Assembly: GCF_040222955.1 (NCBI RefSeq)
Contig: NZ_JAVKCA010000007.1
Location: forward strand, 620,001 to 684,000
Reading direction: 5' to 3'
DNA: 64,000 nt
From: Marinoscillum sp040222955
GTDB lineage: Bacteria; Bacteroidota; Bacteroidia; Cytophagales; Cyclobacteriaceae
The translations under genes were made by a program, and so were the position numbers. The notes below the pieces were generated by a model. The model made no database searches. It had not been told where the DNA came from and was given only the letters and a program-made list of their open reading frames with translations. Of this stretch, positions 63,163-64,000 are shown one piece after another. Position 1 is the first letter of the stretch, and each line of letters begins with the position of its first letter.

Positions 63163-64000
63163 TTAATTATCATGCTCTAAAATTGTATCATTTAAAAATT
63201 TGATCACCTCCGCCACAGTGGCATCAAACCAAGGTGACAACAACCAAAAGGAATGAGGAGCATCTTCGAATACCCTAACTGCTGCATAGGTGCCGGCTTT
63301 TTCCAGAACCTGCATGTATTCCTGTCTTCCAGCAAGAAATCTTGGGTATTTGCTCCCCAAAAATAAGGTAGGTGGTGTAGAGGCTGAGACATGTGTCAGT
63401 GCCGAAGCTTCCTGCCATAACTCAGGCACTTCTTCGTAGGTACCTCCAAGCCATTGTGCAGCCATAGCTCCTTCCTCGGAATCAGGATGTTTAAAAGCCA
63501 AAACACCATCTATATCAACTATCGCCTGAACGTCGGTCGTAATTCCCAGGAGGGTCGCCAACTGTCCACCGGCAGAACATCCCAGTATAACCATACGGTT
63601 CGTATTCATACCCATTGCTTTCGACCGATCTCGCGTCCATTGCAGCGCATCCTTCAAATCTTCAATGGCTGCAGGATAGAGTGCTTCCATCGACAGGCGA
63701 TATTCAGGCACCATAACCAAATAGCCTGCTTCGGCCAGTCGCTCAGCCATGGGAGTCATTAAGCCAGGGGATCCCGCTCTCCACCCTCCTCCATGAATCA
63801 TCAAAATAGCGGCGGAAAACCTCCTCTCTTTAGGTGTGAATAGATTGGCCACCAAACTTCGGTAACCCAGATCCTTGTAAACCACGTCAAAAGTGGACAT
63901 CACCGATTCTGGATAGTTGGGTTCAACTCCCTGAATATCCAAACTGGGATAATGTCTGAGCGCTTTGGCAACTGTATGTGCTACGGTATAGCTGGTGTCC
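63163..64000 (-). CDS. Alpha/beta-hydrolase esterase (pectin-associated), N-terminus outside the window
   Basis: The frame is open through the right window edge, so the N-terminus is missing; the last visible part reads DTSYTVAHTVAKALRHYP, typical of the region before the hydrolase domain. The hydrolase has the oxyanion motif LMIHGGGWRAGSPGL, the nucleophile motif GCSAGGQLATLLG, and a C-terminal catalytic His in EDAPHSFWLL. This is the BD-FAE/acetylesterase-like family, common in Bacteroidota glycan loci. A TTG at 63942 could be taken as a start, but continuity of the family sequence upstream makes a true start beyond 64000 more likely. Next to PL9, it probably removes acetyl or methyl groups from pectin. 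Confidence 0.82.
   Translation of the reverse strand, partial: DTSYTVAHTVAKALRHYPSLDIQGVEPNYPESVMSTFDVVYKDLGYRSLVANLFTPKERRFSAAILMIHGGGWRAGSPGLMTPMAERLAEAGYLVMVPEYRLSMEALYPAAIEDLKDALQWTRDRSKAMGMNTNRMVILGCSAGGQLATLLGITTDVQAIVDIDGVLAFKHPDSEEGAMAAQWLGGTYEEVPELWQEASALTHVSASTPPTLFLGSKYPRFLAGRQEYMQVLEKAGTYAAVRVFEDAPHSFWLLSPWFDATVAEVIKFLNDTILEHDN

Overview
The window looks like the chromosome of a gliding or surface-associated, polysaccharide-degrading Bacteroidota, probably a marine Cytophagales. The evidence is SusC/SusD pairs, PorP/SprF and type IX secretion C-terminal signals, lipoprotein signals, AT-rich leaders without Shine-Dalgarno sites, and promoter boxes of the TAnnTTTG type. Nearly every gene is on the minus strand; the only clear plus-strand gene is the PUL regulator at 25502-28432. 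No rRNA, tRNA, CRISPR array or insertion sequence was seen.

Layout. 1-14158: secreted proteins, namely the start of an FG-GAP repeat protein, a TIGR03032-type protein, and a 3547-residue LRR/FG-GAP/UnbV mosaic with a type IX signal; a scar of another type IX cargo gene lies at 3320-3460. 14314-28432: a beta-1,3-glucan (laminarin-type) utilisation locus with SusC, SusD, a PKD lipoprotein, two GH16 endoglucanases, a GH3 glucosidase and a divergent propeller/Y_Y_Y/LuxR sensor-regulator. 28443-39725: a signalling block with a membrane PAS kinase plus response regulator, a PorP/SprF protein, a PAS-only protein, a LytTR regulator, a CheY-like protein, a degenerate kinase with an intact HPt, and a 1333-residue hybrid kinase. 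39795-40313: three tandem 214-bp units, each ending in a predicted small structured RNA. 40375-52599: a 3297-residue SprB-like adhesin and an OmpA-family partner. 52649-53032: a DUF2200 protein. 53344-64000: pectin/galacturonate use, with a TRAP transporter, KdgK, UxaC, KduD, KduI, a Nudix-type regulator, a PL9 pectate lyase and an esterase running off the edge.

How the parts work together. The glucan locus covers binding, import, endo-cleavage and glucose release. The uronate block takes pectate lyase products through KduI, KduD and KdgK to KDPG, and UxaC handles saturated uronates. The signalling genes form a plausible split phosphorelay: hybrid kinase, then the HPt protein, then the CheY-like and LytTR regulators.

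The most unusual element is the small-RNA array. Each copy has a TAnnTTTG-like box 4 nt before the base of a hairpin, a constant GGUUGGAU loop on diverged but still paired stems, a second GGUUGG in the linker, and an intrinsic terminator whose pairs covary. Two of the copies carry three 11-bp repeats spaced exactly 21 bp apart upstream of the promoter. That spacing matches LytTR-type tandem sites, and a LytTR regulator is encoded in the neighbouring gene cluster. The link between the two is inference.
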